NCBI GenBank assembly: GCA_965277445.1 | Contig: CBDICY010000032.1 | Location: 1,240,001-1,304,000 of the forward strand | DNA from: JAFMDF01 sp965277445 | Lineage (GTDB): Bacteria > Bacteroidota > Bacteroidia > Chitinophagales > Saprospiraceae | DNA: 64,000 bases | Reading direction: 5' to 3' | Part shown: positions 1-8,254 of the stretch, piece after piece | How positions within the stretch are numbered: the first letter of the stretch is position 1 | Layout of the letters: the number at the start of each line of letters is the position of its first letter | Program-made: the position numbers and the translations under genes | The notes under the pieces: generated by a model | The model's input: the letters and a program-made list of their open reading frames with translations, nothing else | The model's database searches: none | What the model was told of the DNA's origin: nothing

Positions 1-282
1 TAAGCCGTTGCCACAAAATCTTGCTCAATGATCTTGGCGTCATATTCTTTTAATTTAGTGGTCAACCATTCTTTTGTTGCTTTATGTGCTATGTGCTGCG
101 GTGTTCGGCACTCTCGGACCAAATTCCACTTGTTTTGCCACAAAGTGATAAGCGGATGCTGAATTGAATTTAGGAATGGGCAAGTTGGTTACCCTTTCTA
201 TTGGCGTATCCTCCACTTTTTCGTCATTTTTTCATGAACCTAACGATAATAAAAGAAGAATTAATGGCAAATAATATTTCAT
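1..282 (-). pseudogene. Broken glutaminyl cyclase (M28) lipoprotein, third tandem copy, cut by window edge
   Basis: The minus strand from an ATG at 280-282 reads like the N-terminus of the two glutaminyl cyclases that follow (MKYYLPLILLLLSLGS, then KNDEKVEDTPIERV, then FVAKQVEFGPRVPNTAAH). Two lesions break it. Codon 17, which is the lipobox cysteine in the neighbour at 361-1344, is TGA (232-234). A 7-base tandem duplication (tatgtgc at 83-89 and 90-96) shifts the frame at the position matching the HKATKEWL motif of the intact copies; similarity (KATKEWLTTKLKEYDAKIIEQDF) resumes in another frame and runs off the window. Either lesion would destroy the protein, so this is a decaying copy. The rest lies outside the window. 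Confidence 0.85.
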
Positions 283-360
283 GACTGGTGTTTTGCTGTT
301 TTATGATGCTTTTATTAATCAACTTGGAAATTATTTTCGTGGAACTGAAATTCCACTATA

Positions 361-1344
361 CTAGAATTTCCCCATCGCTTCATTAAAAATAACCGCTAAT
401 AGAATTTGCCCAACTGCTCCCAACGTTCGTTTGTTGATATTCTCCATATTGTCATTCGTCGTATGCCAATGTTTTACAAAAACAGGACTTGTATTGCCTG
501 GCGTATTAATAATATCAATCATTTTGATGCCTGCTATAGTGTTTACCATAACGTGATCATCTAAAATACCTGTTACAATTTCGTCCGTAAAATAATTACT
601 GTACCCCATCTCTCTGGCTAGTTTCCAGACTTTATTGACTATTTCAGGCGCGTATTTCATCGAGGTATCATCTTTTCTAAAACGTGGGTTCTTAGCACCT
701 ACCATGTCTAACAAAATGCCATATTTTGGTTTATACCCACCAACATGTAGATTTTTAGACCAATGTTGAGAACCCAAAGCCCAAGAATAACTATTTCCAG
801 GATTAGGATCTCCATAATCTTCTGCATCAAACAAGACAATATCAACCCCCATGTAGTCAGGTAAAGTTGATAGATGTTTAGAAATTTCTAATAATACGCC
901 TACTCCACTTGCTCCATCATCTGCGGCATCTACTGGTAAATTTTGCTTCGTTGCATCAGGATCATTATCTGTAATATGACGAGAATCCCAATGTGCTGCC
1001 AAAACAATTCGCTTCTTCGCACTTGGATTATACTGCCCAATAATATTGGTGCCATTTAAGATCGTTCCTGTGTAAGCTTTTGCTTGAAAATCTTGTTCGA
1101 TTACCGTTGCTCCATGTGCTTTTAATTGGCTAGATAACCATTCCTTTGTCGCTTTATGCGCTGCGGTGTTGGGCACTCTTGGGCCAAATTCGACTTGTTT
1201 CGCCACAAAATTATAGGCAGCTTCTCGGTCGAATTTAGGAATCTGGATTTTTTTCATTGCTACTATTGGAGTAGAATTTACTTTCTCATTTTTACAAGAA
1301 AATAGTGATAATAAGATTATAATTACTGGTAGTAAATATTTCAT
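361..1344 (-). CDS. Glutaminyl-peptide cyclotransferase, M28 family lipoprotein (copy 1)
   Basis: Predicted zinc enzyme that converts N-terminal Gln of exported proteins to pyroglutamate. The 327-residue protein starts with a lipoprotein signal (LLSLFSC, Cys17), so it is probably anchored in the outer or inner membrane facing the periplasm. M28/glutaminyl cyclase motifs are in order: AAHWDSRH (His118, Asp120), DAADDGASG (Asp142/143), FDAEDYG (Glu175/Asp176), LDDH (262-264) and KHWHTTNDN (His292/294). The AED pair and the Trp-rich end fit mammalian-like type II cyclases of Bacteroidota better than aminopeptidases, but an aminopeptidase cannot be excluded. It lies between a broken copy upstream of the window edge and an intact copy at 1422, all on the same strand, from tandem duplication. 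Confidence 0.85.
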   Translation of the reverse strand: MKYLLPVIIILLSLFSCKNEKVNSTPIVAMKKIQIPKFDREAAYNFVAKQVEFGPRVPNTAAHKATKEWLSSQLKAHGATVIEQDFQAKAYTGTILNGTNIIGQYNPSAKKRIVLAAHWDSRHITDNDPDATKQNLPVDAADDGASGVGVLLEISKHLSTLPDYMGVDIVLFDAEDYGDPNPGNSYSWALGSQHWSKNLHVGGYKPKYGILLDMVGAKNPRFRKDDTSMKYAPEIVNKVWKLAREMGYSNYFTDEIVTGILDDHVMVNTIAGIKMIDIINTPGNTSPVFVKHWHTTNDNMENINKRTLGAVGQILLAVIFNEAMGKF

Positions 1345-1421
1345 AATTGGTGCTTTTAGTGCTTTCTATCTTAGTCTAAACTTTAGCTGTTTTTTATGGA
1401 ACTGAAATTTCTACTGTACTA

Positions 1422-2411
1422 TTAAAATTTCCCCATCGCCTCATTAAAAATAACCGCCAGCATGATCTGCCCAACTGCTCCTAGTGTTCGCTTATTAATA
1501 TTGTCCATATTATCATTAGTGGTATGCCAGTGATTTACAAATCGTTGTTCTGTATTAACTGGCAGGTTAATTATATCAATCATTGGAATGCCAGCAATCT
1601 GATTCACAAATAAATGGTCATCCGTTACTCCAGCCACTTTCTCTATAGAAAAATAAGTGCCATGCCCCATTTCTCTCGCCAGTTTCCAAACTTTATTAAC
1701 TACCTGTGGGGCAAATTTGGCAGATGTACCTTCAATAGGAAAGCGCGGATTTTTAGCACCAACCATATCTAGTAAAATCCCATATTTCGCTTTATAGCCA
1801 TTTGCATGAAAATTCTTTGACCAATACTGCGACCCTAAACAAAAAGTATTCCCATCGGTAGGACTGCCATAATCTTCTGCATCAAAAAAGATAATATCCA
1901 ATCCCATATCCTCAGGTAAAGTAGTCAAATGTCTAGTTACTTCTAATAAAACACCTACGCCACTAGCTCCATCATCTGCGGCATCTACTGGTAAATTCCT
2001 TTTCGACTCATCAGGGTCTTCATCTGTAATATGCCGAGAATCCCAATGTGCTGCTAAAACAATTCGCTTCTTCGCACTTGGGTTATACTGCCCAATAATA
2101 TTGGTGCCATTTAAGATCGTTCCTGTGTAAGCTTTTGCTTGAAAATCTTGTTCGATTACCGTTGCTCCATGCGCTTTTAATTGGCTAGATAACCACTCTT
2201 TGGTTGCTTTATGCGCTTTGGTATTCGGCACTCTAGGACCAAATTCCACTTGTTTTGCTACGAAATTATAAGCCGAATCCCGATCAAATTTTGGAATAGG
2301 GATTTTTTTCTTTTCTATTATTGGAGGAGTTGTCTTTGTGGTTTGTTTACTGTCTCCATTACAGGCCGCAAAAAATAAAACGAATATTAATAAAAAAGGT
2401 AGTTGCTTCAT
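1422..2411 (-). CDS. Glutaminyl-peptide cyclotransferase, M28 family lipoprotein (copy 2)
   Basis: Paralogue of the gene at 361-1344 with all the same motifs (AAHWDSRH, DAADDGASG, FDAEDYG, TDDH, NHWHTTNDN), so it should have the same zinc site and reaction. I chose the ATG at 2409-2411 rather than one nine codons upstream, because it gives a compact lipoprotein signal ending in FFAAC. A central block (2036-2195) is almost identical in DNA to copy 1 (981-1140), while the flanks differ much more, which suggests gene conversion. The loop after AEDYG differs (SPTDGNTFCLG against DPNPGNSYSWALG), so substrate preference may have diverged. The spaces after copies 1 and 2 also share a motif (tggaactgaaatt at 340-352 and 1396-1408), so the duplicated unit includes intergenic DNA. 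Confidence 0.85.
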   Translation of the reverse strand: MKQLPFLLIFVLFFAACNGDSKQTTKTTPPIIEKKKIPIPKFDRDSAYNFVAKQVEFGPRVPNTKAHKATKEWLSSQLKAHGATVIEQDFQAKAYTGTILNGTNIIGQYNPSAKKRIVLAAHWDSRHITDEDPDESKRNLPVDAADDGASGVGVLLEVTRHLTTLPEDMGLDIIFFDAEDYGSPTDGNTFCLGSQYWSKNFHANGYKAKYGILLDMVGAKNPRFPIEGTSAKFAPQVVNKVWKLAREMGHGTYFSIEKVAGVTDDHLFVNQIAGIPMIDIINLPVNTEQRFVNHWHTTNDNMDNINKRTLGAVGQIMLAVIFNEAMGKF

Positions 2412-2540
2412 TATAAAAAGGTAATATGATTTTTTCAATGAGTCTGTGGTCCGTTAGGAATTGCGAAAATACTATTTCTAAATACAGCAGGAAATAAAAA
2501 GATAGGGATTAACATGAATTTAAGCGTATTTCTTAGGGCT

Positions 2541-2559
2541 TAGTGTAAAAGACACACTA
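2541..2559. repeat. Inverted repeat TAGTGT-N7-ACACTA
   Basis: TAGTGT (2541-2546) and ACACTA (2554-2559) lie between the divergent cyclase gene and the lipoprotein gene at 2669. The surrounding bases (cttagtgtaa, then acactaaaaa) resemble the longer perfect palindrome at 7995-8015, so both could be the same operator or RNA element. Function unknown. Confidence 0.4.
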
Positions 2560-2586
2560 AAAATTTTTAGTCTATTAAAAAAAAAG

Positions 2587-2594
2587 TAGATTTG
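2587..2594 (+). promoter_or_regulatory. Possible -7 element TAGATTTG for the gene at 2669
   Basis: TAGATTTG matches the Bacteroidota consensus TAnnTTTG and lies 75 bases before the start codon at 2669. No TTG box is seen at the usual 19-21 bases upstream, so the call rests on one half of the promoter. Confidence 0.4.
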
Positions 2595-2668
2595 TTACTC
2601 TTACATACTTCTAAATCCTCTTTTTCTAAAAGGTAGTTCGCCAACCAGCTACCGTTTAATTTTATTGT

Positions 2669-5600
2669 ATGAAACTAATAACAAGAATCACCGCCATTTT
2701 TGCCCTTTTTCTTTTGTGGCAATGTACTTCCGATACTACACCTCCGATTGAACGCCCACACAGCCCTTGGGTTTTTCGTTCGGTCTTAGACCAACAACCA
2801 AGAATGATCACCTTGGCCTTACACGATAAGGTATGGGCAACTTATAGTACCAAAAATGCAGCGTTATCTAAAGTATGGTCGGGAAATGTGGATTTAGATG
2901 GAGCTGTTTATACAACTGCACATGGTCCGCAACCAACGAGTGTTGGAGATGCTTGGTTGGTTAGCGAACATCCAACGCCTTGGCAAATCAGTCAAGGAGG
3001 TAAGGCAATAGCTACCCAAGTCCAGTATAAAGGACATCAAATTAAAAATGACCACGCGATTTTAAAATATGAATTGACTTTAGCCGGTGGGCAAAAAATT
3101 CAAATTACGGAACAGCCAGAAGCTAAAATTTCTGAGACTGGTTTGGCTAGTTTTGAAAGAGTTTTTACGACTGCTAATGTGCCGAGTGACGTAACAGTCG
3201 CTTTAAAAACGAATGTGAATTCCGTTGTAGCTAAAGAAAAAATTGCCAGTAATGGAGATTTTAAAGTTTTTGATACCCAACCTAGAAACGCTAAAAATTT
3301 GATGGCGGTTGATGTAGATGGTTTATTGACGTTAAATAATAATGGCTCGACTTCTTTCACTTGTGCTTTTGTGAAAGCACCTCTAATTGCCAATACCAAT
3401 AAAGTAGCCGACGAGGACGAAGAAGAGAAACCATTAGGTGCAAGATTAATTGCTCGAAGTGATTGTAAGACTTGTCATAATACCTATGTTAAAACAGTTG
3501 GGCCTGCTTATTTAGACATTGCTAAAAAATATAGAAATACCGCCGAAAATGTAGCGATGCTAGTCAGTAAAGTTAAAAATGGGGGCGCTGGAAATTGGGG
3601 AGAAGCAGCCATGAGTGCGCATCCAGATTTAGATGAAGTAGACATCAAAAACATGGTTGGCTATATCATGGATTTGGACAAAGCGGACGAAGCCAACCAA
3701 CGAGCAATGGCCGCAACCAAATTAGAAGATGTTGATTTGATGGAGGGAGATAAAAGCATCGTTCCAGCAGATATGAATTTAGGGGCGATTGGAAATGTTT
3801 TTATTTTTGAAGGCGATAAAAGTAAACTAGCAGATATTAATTGGAAAGCCAAACCAGATTTCACGTTTGTCTTACCAACCATTGATGCAGAAGGCGATGA
3901 TTTTGGACCTTTACAAGATCATTTTGCTATTTCGGCAGAAGGCTATATCAATATTCCAAGTGGCGCTAATTTTGTTTTTCGCTTAATGAGTGATGATGGT
4001 TCTCGTTTAATCATCGATGGCAACGAAGTGATTAATCACGATGGTTTACACGGTGCAGACGCCAAGGATGGGGAAATGGCTTTAGCAGAAGGTTATCATC
4101 CATTCCGTTTGGAATATTTTGAAAATGGTGGTGGGCAAGCGATTATCTTAAAATGGCGGTCTTTTGCAGATGGCGAATTTGTAATTGTTCCTGCAACTGC
4201 TTTTGCCCATAAAAAAGAAGACGCCCCTGATGTGCCAGTTCGATTGGTGAATAATGTTGTAATTCCTGGAGATAAATCACCATTAAAAGAAGTGCATCCA
4301 AGTTATGATTTAAGTCAAGCAAGACCTAATACTTTTTTACCTAAAGTCGGTGGTTTAGATGTTTTTCCAGATGGTCGTTTAGCGGTGAGTACTTGGGATT
4401 CGGAAGGGGCAGTTTATATTGTAGAAAATGCAGATTCAGGTGACCCTGATAAAATGACTGCGACTAAAATTGCAACTGGGTTAGCAGAACCACTAGGTTT
4501 AAAAATTGTGGATAATGAGATTTATATCATGCAAAAGCAAGAATTGACCAAATTAGTTGATAATGATAAAGATGGCTTAATTGATGAATTCCAAACGGTT
4601 TGTAATGCTTGGGACGTCACCGCTAATTTCCATGAATTTGGTTTTGGCTTGGCTTATAAAGATGGGTATTTCTATGCGACTTTAGCCACAGGTATTTTAC
4701 CGGGTGGTGCAAGTGCATTAAATCAACCGAAACACCGAGGAAGTGCGGTAAAAATTTCTAAAGAAACAGGTGCCATTGAATTTATTGCCAATGGCTTAAG
4801 AACACCGAATGGTATCGGTGTTGGTGTCGATGAGGAAATTTTTATTGCCGATAATCAAGGAGATTGGTTACCGTCTAGTAAGATTGTACATGTGAGCAAA
4901 GATGCTTGGTTTGGTTCTCGTTCCGTTGATTTTGAAGGAACGGCTAATCTAAAAGAAAAATTACCTGTTGTTTGGTTGCCACAAGATGAAATTGGCAACT
5001 CTCCAACCACGCCTTCTTATATTAATGATGGCCCTTATAAAGGACAATTGATTCACGGCGAATTAACCCATGGTGGTATCAAAAGAGATTTTATAGAAAA
5101 AGTAAATGGCGAATACCAAGGTTGTGTCTTCCGATTTATCCAAGGTTTAGAAGCGGGCGTCAATCGGTTGGTTTGGGCACCAGATGGCGCTTTGTATATT
5201 GGAGGCGTTGGGTCTACAGGAAACTGGCGACAAAATGATAAATTATTTTACGGTTTGCAACGCCTAAAATATAATGGCAAATCTACTTTTGAAATGTTGG
5301 CCGTTCGAGCAAAATCCAATGGGGTAGAAATAGAATTCACAGAAGCACTACAAGAAGGACAAGGTTGGAATAAAGCCGATTATGATATTCAACAATGGCG
5401 CTATGAACCGACCGCTAATTATGGTGGACCAAAATTGGATTTGAAAAACTTAGACATTTTATCGGTAAATGTTTCTGATGATAGAAAGAAAGTCTTTTTG
5501 GAATTAGCAGGTATGAAAGAAAATCATCTGATTTACGTGCATTTATTAAATCCGTATGTGAGTGTGGAAGGGCATGGTTTATGGACGCAAGAAGCATGGT

Positions 5601-6328
5601 ATACCATGAATCAAATTCCAGCAAATAATCCTGGTGTTAAAACCACTCAAAGAGGGCAAGTTGCGCCTAATACTTTATCTACTGCCGAAAAAGCAGCAGG
5701 TTGGCAATTATTATTCGATGGTCAAACAACTGATGGCTGGCGGAATTTCAAAAAGGAAACGATTGGGTCAAGTTGGAAAGTAAAAGATGGGGCGTTATTT
5801 CTAGATTCTCAACAAAAAGCAGATGGCGGTTGGCAAGCTAAAGATGGTGGCGATATTATCACCGCTGGGCAATACGAAAATTATGAATTACGCCTAGAAT
5901 GGAAAATTGCGAATTGTGGCAATAGCGGTATTATCTTTAATGTGGTGGAAGGCGCAGATAATGATTACGTTTGGCATTCAGGTCCAGAGATGCAAGTTTT
6001 GGATAATGCTTGTCATCCAGATGCCCAAATTGAAACGCATCGAGCAGGTGATTTATACGATATGATTGCGTGTAAATATGAAACGGTGAAGGCTGCTGGC
6101 GAATGGAATCAAGTCCGCTTAATTATCAATAATGGTAAAACGGAACAATGGCTGAATGGTAAAAAATTAGTGGAATACGAAATGTTTACTGATGAATGGG
6201 CGACCATGATTGCCAATAGTAAATTTAAAGACATGCCTGATTTTGGCAAGGCTCGAAAAGGGCATATTGCTTTACAGGATCATGGGGATAAGGTTTATTT
6301 TCGGAGTATTAAGATTAAGGAGTTGTAG
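2669..6328 (+). CDS. Large multidomain lipoprotein: cytochrome c, PA14, beta-propeller, DUF1080
   Basis: The 1219-residue protein has a lipoprotein signal (FALFLLWQC). Domains in order: an N-terminal region of unknown fold (25-250); a class I cytochrome c with CKTCH at 266-270 and a likely Met ligand at 315 (GEAAMSAHP); a PA14 carbohydrate-binding domain around 370-505 (FRLMSDDGSRLIIDG); a glucose/sorbosone-dehydrogenase or NHL-like beta-propeller around 535-930 (GGLDVFPDGRLAVSTWD, GLRTPNGIGV); and a C-terminal DUF1080 (3-keto-disaccharide hydrolase-like) domain from about 1010 (WQLLFDGQTTDGWRNF). This suggests a surface or periplasmic enzyme that binds a glycan, oxidises a sugar and passes electrons to haem, but no substrate can be read from the sequence. 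It appears monocistronic, with a terminator 47 bases after the stop. Similar modules occur separately in Bacteroidota and Planctomycetota; all four in one chain is notable. Confidence 0.85.
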   Translation: MKLITRITAIFALFLLWQCTSDTTPPIERPHSPWVFRSVLDQQPRMITLALHDKVWATYSTKNAALSKVWSGNVDLDGAVYTTAHGPQPTSVGDAWLVSEHPTPWQISQGGKAIATQVQYKGHQIKNDHAILKYELTLAGGQKIQITEQPEAKISETGLASFERVFTTANVPSDVTVALKTNVNSVVAKEKIASNGDFKVFDTQPRNAKNLMAVDVDGLLTLNNNGSTSFTCAFVKAPLIANTNKVADEDEEEKPLGARLIARSDCKTCHNTYVKTVGPAYLDIAKKYRNTAENVAMLVSKVKNGGAGNWGEAAMSAHPDLDEVDIKNMVGYIMDLDKADEANQRAMAATKLEDVDLMEGDKSIVPADMNLGAIGNVFIFEGDKSKLADINWKAKPDFTFVLPTIDAEGDDFGPLQDHFAISAEGYINIPSGANFVFRLMSDDGSRLIIDGNEVINHDGLHGADAKDGEMALAEGYHPFRLEYFENGGGQAIILKWRSFADGEFVIVPATAFAHKKEDAPDVPVRLVNNVVIPGDKSPLKEVHPSYDLSQARPNTFLPKVGGLDVFPDGRLAVSTWDSEGAVYIVENADSGDPDKMTATKIATGLAEPLGLKIVDNEIYIMQKQELTKLVDNDKDGLIDEFQTVCNAWDVTANFHEFGFGLAYKDGYFYATLATGILPGGASALNQPKHRGSAVKISKETGAIEFIANGLRTPNGIGVGVDEEIFIADNQGDWLPSSKIVHVSKDAWFGSRSVDFEGTANLKEKLPVVWLPQDEIGNSPTTPSYINDGPYKGQLIHGELTHGGIKRDFIEKVNGEYQGCVFRFIQGLEAGVNRLVWAPDGALYIGGVGSTGNWRQNDKLFYGLQRLKYNGKSTFEMLAVRAKSNGVEIEFTEALQEGQGWNKADYDIQQWRYEPTANYGGPKLDLKNLDILSVNVSDDRKKVFLELAGMKENHLIYVHLLNPYVSVEGHGLWTQEAWYTMNQIPANNPGVKTTQRGQVAPNTLSTAEKAAGWQLLFDGQTTDGWRNFKKETIGSSWKVKDGALFLDSQQKADGGWQAKDGGDIITAGQYENYELRLEWKIANCGNSGIIFNVVEGADNDYVWHSGPEMQVLDNACHPDAQIETHRAGDLYDMIACKYETVKAAGEWNQVRLIINNGKTEQWLNGKKLVEYEMFTDEWATMIANSKFKDMPDFGKARKGHIALQDHGDKVYFRSIKIKEL

Positions 6329-6374
6329 CTTAGGCTTCTAGCCTGAGTAGCAATCATCTTGCAACAATATTATA

Positions 6375-6410
6375 AAAGCGCCTACGAAATTTGATTTTCG
6401 TAGGCGCTTT
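6375..6410. terminator. Bidirectional hairpin terminator between convergent genes
   Basis: Perfect 15-base arms (6375-6389 and 6396-6410, core AGCGCCTACG) around a 6-base loop, with A- and T-rich ends. It serves both the plus-strand gene ending at 6328 and the minus-strand gene ending at 6414. Confidence 0.9.
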
Positions 6411-6413
6411 TTA

Positions 6414-7802
6414 TTACAACCCATGCTTATCCAACAAATAAACCAAAGTAGTCATAGAAGCTGCACCCAACTCCAATTCCCGCTGATTCACCGCCTCTAT
6501 TCTATCCGCTGCTGTATGATGATAATCAAAATACCGTTGCGAATCTGGTCTAAAACCAAACAGTAAGCCTTTTTGGCTTTTCAGCCGAGAAATATCTGCT
6601 CCAGAACCACCCTTTTGTAAAAACAAACCATAAGGCTCAACCAACGGCAACCATTCTACCACTTTCTGAAATTTTTCTACAAAAATAGATTCATGTCCAT
6701 CGGCGGTAAACCCTCTCGGCGTAAAACCTCCCGCATCGGACTCTATAGCGCCTAAGTGATATTCTCCGTTCTTGTTCGATTCCTCCATATAAGCAATTGC
6801 TCCACCTTGTCCATTTTCTTCGTTCATAAATAACACACAGCGAATGGTTCTTTTGGGTTGGTAATTTAAGCGCTTTAAGATTTGAATTACATCCATTGCA
6901 TGCACACAACCTGCGCCGTCATCATGTGCGCCTTGTCCAACATCCCAAGAATCTAAATGTCCGCCGACTAAGATAATTTCCTCAGGATGGGTACTGCCTT
7001 TAATTTCGCCAATGACGTTATAAGAAGGTTTATCGCCCATCATGCCACAGTTCGTTTTAACATAGATACTCGCTTTTCCTTTTTTCAGAATGGTACTCAG
7101 TTTTTCTGCATCATTGGTACTAATTGCCAACCCTGGAATTTTAGTCGTTCCTTCTTCATAAACTAAGGTGCCTGTATGTGGAAAATCATCTAACTTAGTC
7201 GTCATTGATCGAACTAAAACAGCAAGGGCGCCAAATTTTGCGGCTTTAGATGCCCCAAATACTCGTTGGTCAACTGCGCCGCCATAAGCATTAAATGTCC
7301 GAATCTGTTTTGGATCCATCGGTCGATTATAAAAAATGATTTTCCCTTTCACGCCTGCTGTACCTAATTTTTCTACTGCTTCTAAATTTTGTACTTCTAT
7401 TACTTCGGCAATAATGCCCTCCTCCGAAGTGCCTATAGAATTTCCTAAGGCTAAGGCATTTAAATCCATTGATCCCAAAGCGGAATTCACCACTCTTACC
7501 GTTTCTTTATCGCCCCTATTCCAATGCGGCACGACACAAGGTTGTAACCAAACTTTATCCATACCTAAAGTATCTAGTACCTGTTTCGTGTATTCTACGG
7601 CTGCCATAGATTGGGGCGATCCCGCCAAACGACCACCAATTTTAGTCGTCAAATGTGTCAGCCAATCATAGCATTGTCCATTAGTGAGTGCTTGGTCGTA
7701 GATTTGGCGAATAAATAAAGCATCTTGATTTTCTTCCTGCGAAAAACTATTCAAAGAAATAGCGAATAAAAAGCAAATTGTTAAAAGAAAAGGTCGTTTC
7801 AT
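6414..7802 (-). CDS. Secreted M28 metallopeptidase with PA-domain insert (carboxypeptidase Q-like)
   Basis: 462 residues with a signal peptide cleaved before Gln (SNSFS/QEEN). The domain order is that of glutamate carboxypeptidase/carboxypeptidase Q-like enzymes: an N-terminal part of the peptidase fold, a PA-like insert (about 120-250), then the dizinc peptidase with GGHLDSWDVGQG, HDDGAG, MNEENGQGG (metal and general-base acids), ESDAGG and a late YHHTAADR histidine. All ligands seem present, so it should hydrolyse peptides in the periplasm or outside. It ends 4 bases from the bidirectional terminator and looks monocistronic. The precise specificity (aminopeptidase or carboxypeptidase) is not readable. 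Confidence 0.85.
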   Translation of the reverse strand: MKRPFLLTICFLFAISLNSFSQEENQDALFIRQIYDQALTNGQCYDWLTHLTTKIGGRLAGSPQSMAAVEYTKQVLDTLGMDKVWLQPCVVPHWNRGDKETVRVVNSALGSMDLNALALGNSIGTSEEGIIAEVIEVQNLEAVEKLGTAGVKGKIIFYNRPMDPKQIRTFNAYGGAVDQRVFGASKAAKFGALAVLVRSMTTKLDDFPHTGTLVYEEGTTKIPGLAISTNDAEKLSTILKKGKASIYVKTNCGMMGDKPSYNVIGEIKGSTHPEEIILVGGHLDSWDVGQGAHDDGAGCVHAMDVIQILKRLNYQPKRTIRCVLFMNEENGQGGAIAYMEESNKNGEYHLGAIESDAGGFTPRGFTADGHESIFVEKFQKVVEWLPLVEPYGLFLQKGGSGADISRLKSQKGLLFGFRPDSQRYFDYHHTAADRIEAVNQRELELGAASMTTLVYLLDKHGL

Positions 7803-7994
7803 TATAAATATTTTAGCAAAAATGGTAAAAATTAATAATTTTCTTAAAAAAGCGTTTAAAACACTAAAAAAGTGACAAAAATTAACTATTGTGAAATTCA
7901 GAAATTAAATGGGAAAATAGGTTTTATTTTAAAATTAAATATGGTTGATTTAAAATAATCTTAATAAAATTCCAAAATAAAGAACACATACCCC

Positions 7995-8015
7995 TTAGTG
8001 TAACAATTACACTAA
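7995..8015. repeat. Perfect 21-base palindrome (9-base arms)
   Basis: TTAGTGTAA (7995-8003), spacer CAA, TTACACTAA (8007-8015), followed by an A-rich tract. It lies about 50 bases before the putative small-RNA promoter at 8057 and could be an operator for it or a terminator-like hairpin. A weaker version is at 2541-2559. Confidence 0.6.
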
Positions 8016-8056
8016 AAAGAAGCCTTGATAAATTAGAATTTTCTAGGTTTTTGAAT

Positions 8057-8064
8057 TATTTTTG
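8057..8064 (+). promoter_or_regulatory. -7 element TATTTTTG of the putative small RNA
   Basis: Matches TAnnTTTG. No well-spaced TTG box is seen. A start about 7 bases later would put the 5' end of the transcript near 8070, just before the hairpin at 8085. Confidence 0.4.
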
Positions 8065-8069
8065 TAGTG

Positions 8070-8173
8070 TAAATAAAGATAAATACAACTTTTAAAGTTG
8101 TCTAAGATATAAAAAATTAATTTGGTTTTATTTGGTTAGGGCTGAGGTAGTGTCAAGAACACTACCTCTTTTT
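8070..8173 (+). ncRNA. Candidate small RNA with two hairpins and its own terminator
   Basis: In the 452-base gap between the M28 peptidase start and the glycosylase gene there is a compact unit: a possible -7 box (8057-8064), a 5' hairpin ACAACTT-TTA-AAGTTGT (8085-8101), an unpaired A/T-rich middle with UUUGGUUUUAUUUGG, and a perfect 10-base terminator stem GAGGTAGTGT-CAAGA-ACACTACCTC (8144-8168) followed by five T. No open reading frame of interest lies inside. The neighbours are a divergent gene on one side and a gene starting 80 bases after the terminator on the other, so this terminator is not explained by either. I do not recognise the RNA family. Confidence 0.55.
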
Positions 8174-8254
8174 CTGTTTATAGCCATTCGTTTTTTTCTT
8201 TTTCTTCCGTAAGTTTACCCTTCATCACTATTGCTATAAACCCATTCCTTTAAT

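Noticed and set aside
1422..2438. Longer start of cyclase copy 2 at 2438
   Set aside because: It would place nine extra residues before a complete lipoprotein signal that starts at 2411.
7336..7671. 111-residue plus-strand reading frame inside the M28 peptidase gene
   Set aside because: Antisense to a strongly supported gene and without domain features; a shadow frame.
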